Assembly: GCF_010092985.1 (NCBI RefSeq)
Contig: NZ_CP048106.1
Span: 3,944,001 to 4,008,000, forward strand
DNA length: 64,000 nt
Reading direction: 5' to 3'
DNA from: Pontibacter pudoricolor
GTDB taxonomy: Bacteria; Bacteroidota; Bacteroidia; Cytophagales; Hymenobacteraceae
This document shows positions 62,204 to 64,000 of this stretch, one piece after another. The notes under the pieces were generated by a model. It was not told the DNA's origin, did not search any database, and saw only the letters and a program-made list of their open reading frames with translations. Position 1 is the stretch's first letter. Each line of letters starts with the position of its first letter. A program made the position numbers and the translations under genes.

Positions 62204-63628
62204 ATGATTAAAGATTGTACGACTGTATGGAGTAACTGCCTGCAGGTTATTAAGGATAATATTGGCGAACAGAGTTTTAAGACCTGGTTTGAGCCGATTA
62301 AGCCTATATCCCTGCGCGATGGTGTGCTAACTATACAGGTGCCTAGCCAGTTCTTTTACGAGTGGCTGGAGGAGCACTATGTGCAACTTCTGAAAAAGGT
62401 CATTTACCAGGAGCTCGGAGCCGATGGACGTTTGGAATATTCCATTATTGTTGACCGCGGCAACGAGTCTAACAAACCGCAGACGGTTAACATCCCTACT
62501 AAAAAAATACCGGCAGCTGTCGTAAACTCGTACCGCCCGGAGCAGAACTTCATCAAGAGCCCGTTCGAGTCGAAGACGATAGACAGGAACTTCCTGAACT
62601 CACAGTTGAACTCGGCCTATACGTTCGAGAACTATATCGAGGGAGACTGTAACCGCCTGGCGCGTTCTGCCGGTTACGCGGTGGCAAACAAACCCGGTAC
62701 TACATCTTTTAACCCGCTGATGGTGTATGGTGGTGTTGGTCTTGGTAAAACGCACCTGGTGCAGGCCATTGGCAACCACATCAAAAACAGCAACCCCGAC
62801 AAGTTTGTGCTTTACGTTTCGTCGGAGAAGTTTGTGAACCAGTTCATCGAATCGGTTAAGACTAATAACGTACAGGACTTTGCTAACTTCTATCTGCTGG
62901 TAGATATCCTGATCATTGACGACGTACAGTTCCTGAGCGGTAAAGATAAAACCCAGGAAATGTTCTTCCACATCTTCAACCACCTGCACCAGTCCGGCAA
63001 ACAGATCGTGATGACGTCTGACTGTCCGCCACGTGACCTGAAAGGTTTGGAGGAACGATTATTATCGCGCTTTAAGTGGGGTTTAACTGCAGATTTACAG
63101 AGCCCGGACTTTGAAACGCGTATGGCCATCATCCAGAAAAAGATGCAGGGCGACGGAATTGATATTCCGGATAACGTGGTAGAGTACCTGGCTTACAGCG
63201 TGGATACCAACGTGCGTGAACTGGAAGGCGTGCTGATCTCGTTGATCGCACAATCATCGCTGAACCGGAAAGAAATTGACCTGGAGCTTGCCAAGCAGGC
63301 CCTGAAACATATTATCGAGGATGTAGAAACGGAAGTAAACCTTGACTTCATCCAGAAAACAGTAGCCGAATATTTCCAGGTTAGCCTGGACTCACTGAAA
63401 GCCAAGACCCGTAAAAAGGAAATTGTAACGGCACGCCAGGTGGCCATGTATTTTGCGAAAGAGTTTACCAGCCACTCGCTTAAGTCAATTGGTTACCATT
63501 TCGGTGGCCGCGACCACAGTACCGTCATCCACTCCGTACAAACCGTTTCCGACCTGATTGATACGGACAAGAAATTTAAAGCCAGCATACAGGAACTTCA
63601 GAAGAAATTTAAATCGAAAGCCGGATAG
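62204..63628 (+). CDS. dnaA: Chromosomal replication initiator DnaA
   Basis: AAA+ initiator that melts the chromosomal origin. Domain I (about residues 1-90, DCTTVWSNCLQVIKDNIGEQSFKTWFEPI), a variable linker, then domain III with Walker A (GGVGLGKTHL) and Walker B (LIIDDVQFL), and domain IV with the DNA-binding signature (GGRDHSTVIHSVQTV). 474 aa from the ATG at 62204; a TTG at 62192 is in frame but precedes the typical start. No dnaN or gyrB follows within the window. I do not see a cluster of DnaA boxes in the upstream 105 bases, so the origin is not obviously here. Confidence 0.97.
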   Translation: MIKDCTTVWSNCLQVIKDNIGEQSFKTWFEPIKPISLRDGVLTIQVPSQFFYEWLEEHYVQLLKKVIYQELGADGRLEYSIIVDRGNESNKPQTVNIPTKKIPAAVVNSYRPEQNFIKSPFESKTIDRNFLNSQLNSAYTFENYIEGDCNRLARSAGYAVANKPGTTSFNPLMVYGGVGLGKTHLVQAIGNHIKNSNPDKFVLYVSSEKFVNQFIESVKTNNVQDFANFYLLVDILIIDDVQFLSGKDKTQEMFFHIFNHLHQSGKQIVMTSDCPPRDLKGLEERLLSRFKWGLTADLQSPDFETRMAIIQKKMQGDGIDIPDNVVEYLAYSVDTNVRELEGVLISLIAQSSLNRKEIDLELAKQALKHIIEDVETEVNLDFIQKTVAEYFQVSLDSLKAKTRKKEIVTARQVAMYFAKEFTSHSLKSIGYHFGGRDHSTVIHSVQTVSDLIDTDKKFKASIQELQKKFKSKAG

Positions 63629-63649
63629 AAAAACTTTACTTTATAAATG

Positions 63650-63692
63650 ACCGGGGCTATAGTTGCTGAAACTATAGCCCCGGTTTGTTTTT
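63650..63692 (+). terminator. dnaA terminator built from TATAG motifs
   Basis: A 15-bp perfect stem (ACCGGGGCTATAGTT at 63650-63664; complement 63670-63684) with loop GCTGA and a TTTGTTTTTG tail. Each arm contains the CTATAG motif, so a copy of the iterated palindrome serves as part of the terminator. Confidence 0.88.
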
Positions 63693-63865
63693 GAGAAGTA
63701 AACTATGGCGTGAGCGACCTTGCTCGTGATTTGCTATAGTTTGGCCTCTGGCCTAGAAGGATATTGAGATTAAACTTTTTAGTTCGACACGGAAATAAAT
63801 TCTGTGCCAGCAAAAGGAGAGTGACATCTTTAGAGTACTATAGAACTGAACTATAGCAATGGTAG

Positions 63866-63895
63866 CAATTCCCATCTCGGGAGGAATAGGTTAAA
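63866..63895 (-). repeat. R3 GC-rich palindromic repeat, diverged copy 5
   Basis: CAATTCCCATCTCGGGAGGA followed by ATAGGTTAA, preceded by ACTATAGCAATGGTAG, matching the R3 lead-in at 24178 and 32891 but more diverged. Confidence 0.6.
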
Positions 63896-63920
63896 ACAGC
63901 AACTATAGAACTATAGCTAC

Positions 63921-64000
63921 TGCCTTTGCCATACTTGTCCTTCCAGGCCAATTGAGTCAAGAGACTCAATTCCATAGTAAGTCACGAGCGTAGACGCTCG
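63921..64000 (-). repeat. R2 tandem-hairpin repeat, copy 4 (partial)
   Basis: TGCCTTTGCCATACTTGTCC, then a second-hairpin stem AATTGAGTC/GACTCAATT with loop AAGA that is fully Watson-Crick paired, then CGAGCGTAGACGCTCG, the first hairpin, at the end. The differences from other copies fall in matching positions of both stem arms. The 3' end of the element is outside the window. Confidence 0.75.

Larger units (their letters stand above)
63693..64000. repeat. Intergenic repeat cluster 5 (cut by window end)
   Basis: Remaining sequence after dnaA. It contains an R2-like hairpin fragment (63703-63725), an R3-like unit, several CTATAG motifs and R2 copy 4 at the end. No coding frame is supported; the cluster continues beyond the window. 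Confidence 0.75.

Overview
The window looks like chromosomal DNA of a Bacteroidota bacterium of the Cytophagales, most likely family Hymenobacteraceae (Pontibacter or a close relative). This is inferred from protein families (a type IX secretion C-terminal domain protein, a SusC/Omp-barrel type receptor, a DUF5723-like outer-membrane protein, a DhnA-type class I aldolase, methylmalonyl-CoA mutase of two subunits), from the lack of clear Shine-Dalgarno sites, from TAnnTTTG-like promoter boxes, and from roughly 50% GC in most genes. I see no tRNA, rRNA, CRISPR array, transposase, integrase or prophage genes.

Layout. 1-10.4 kb: 3' part of cysS, an M28 peptidase, a tandem amidohydrolase pair (the second copy has lost its metal ligands), class I aldolase, accD and two tandem OmpA/glycine-zipper lipoproteins, the first carrying a -1 frameshift at A-AAA-AAG. 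10.4-16.3 kb: a repeat cluster, a YjdF-like membrane protein, PhoD-type phosphatase, a beta-lactamase-fold hydrolase, endonuclease III and an acetyltransferase. 16.3-21.9 kb: an AT-rich island-like stretch with a nucleotidyl-cyclase-like gene, a fragment of LD-carboxypeptidase, an outer-membrane receptor and a small secreted protein, closed by the intact LD-carboxypeptidase gene. 22-33 kb: AbgT transporter, a repeat cluster, RidA, a radical SAM enzyme, gamma carbonic anhydrase, CNNM/CorC protein, DsbD, superoxide dismutase, TadA and another repeat cluster. 33-43.5 kb: an ABC permease/M1 peptidase fusion and its ATPase separated by a four-helix-bundle cassette, aspS, the largest repeat cluster and a frameshifted meaB. 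43.7-50.8 kb: envelope proteins, trehalase and small lipoproteins. 50.9-56 kb: the methylmalonyl-CoA mutase operon with two extra genes between its subunits. 56-64 kb: an M20 amidohydrolase, a T9SS-secreted protein, a two-gene 5'-nucleotidase, dnaA and the start of another repeat cluster.

The most striking property is not a gene. The 10-bp palindrome AACTATAGTT and shorter forms (CTATAG, TATAGTT) recur throughout the window, both inside genes and between them. I list 19 exact decamers, where about 0.06 would be expected by chance. It behaves like a highly iterated palindrome, comparable in form to cyanobacterial HIP1 but with a different sequence. It is densest in intergenic clusters, mostly between convergent genes (10.4-11.3, 23.5-24.25, 32.4-33.1, 41.5-42.5 and 63.6-64 kb), which also share several dispersed repeat families: a ~370-bp element in three copies (R1), a ~78-bp tandem-hairpin element in four copies with compensatory stem changes (R2), and short GC-rich palindromes (R3, R4, R5).

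How the genes work together: mutA/mutB and meaB form the B12-dependent succinyl-CoA/methylmalonyl-CoA module. The two halves of a 5'-nucleotidase are encoded as adjacent genes. The ABC ATPase and the permease-peptidase fusion form one exporter/peptidase system. The remaining genes are largely housekeeping or cell-envelope functions.
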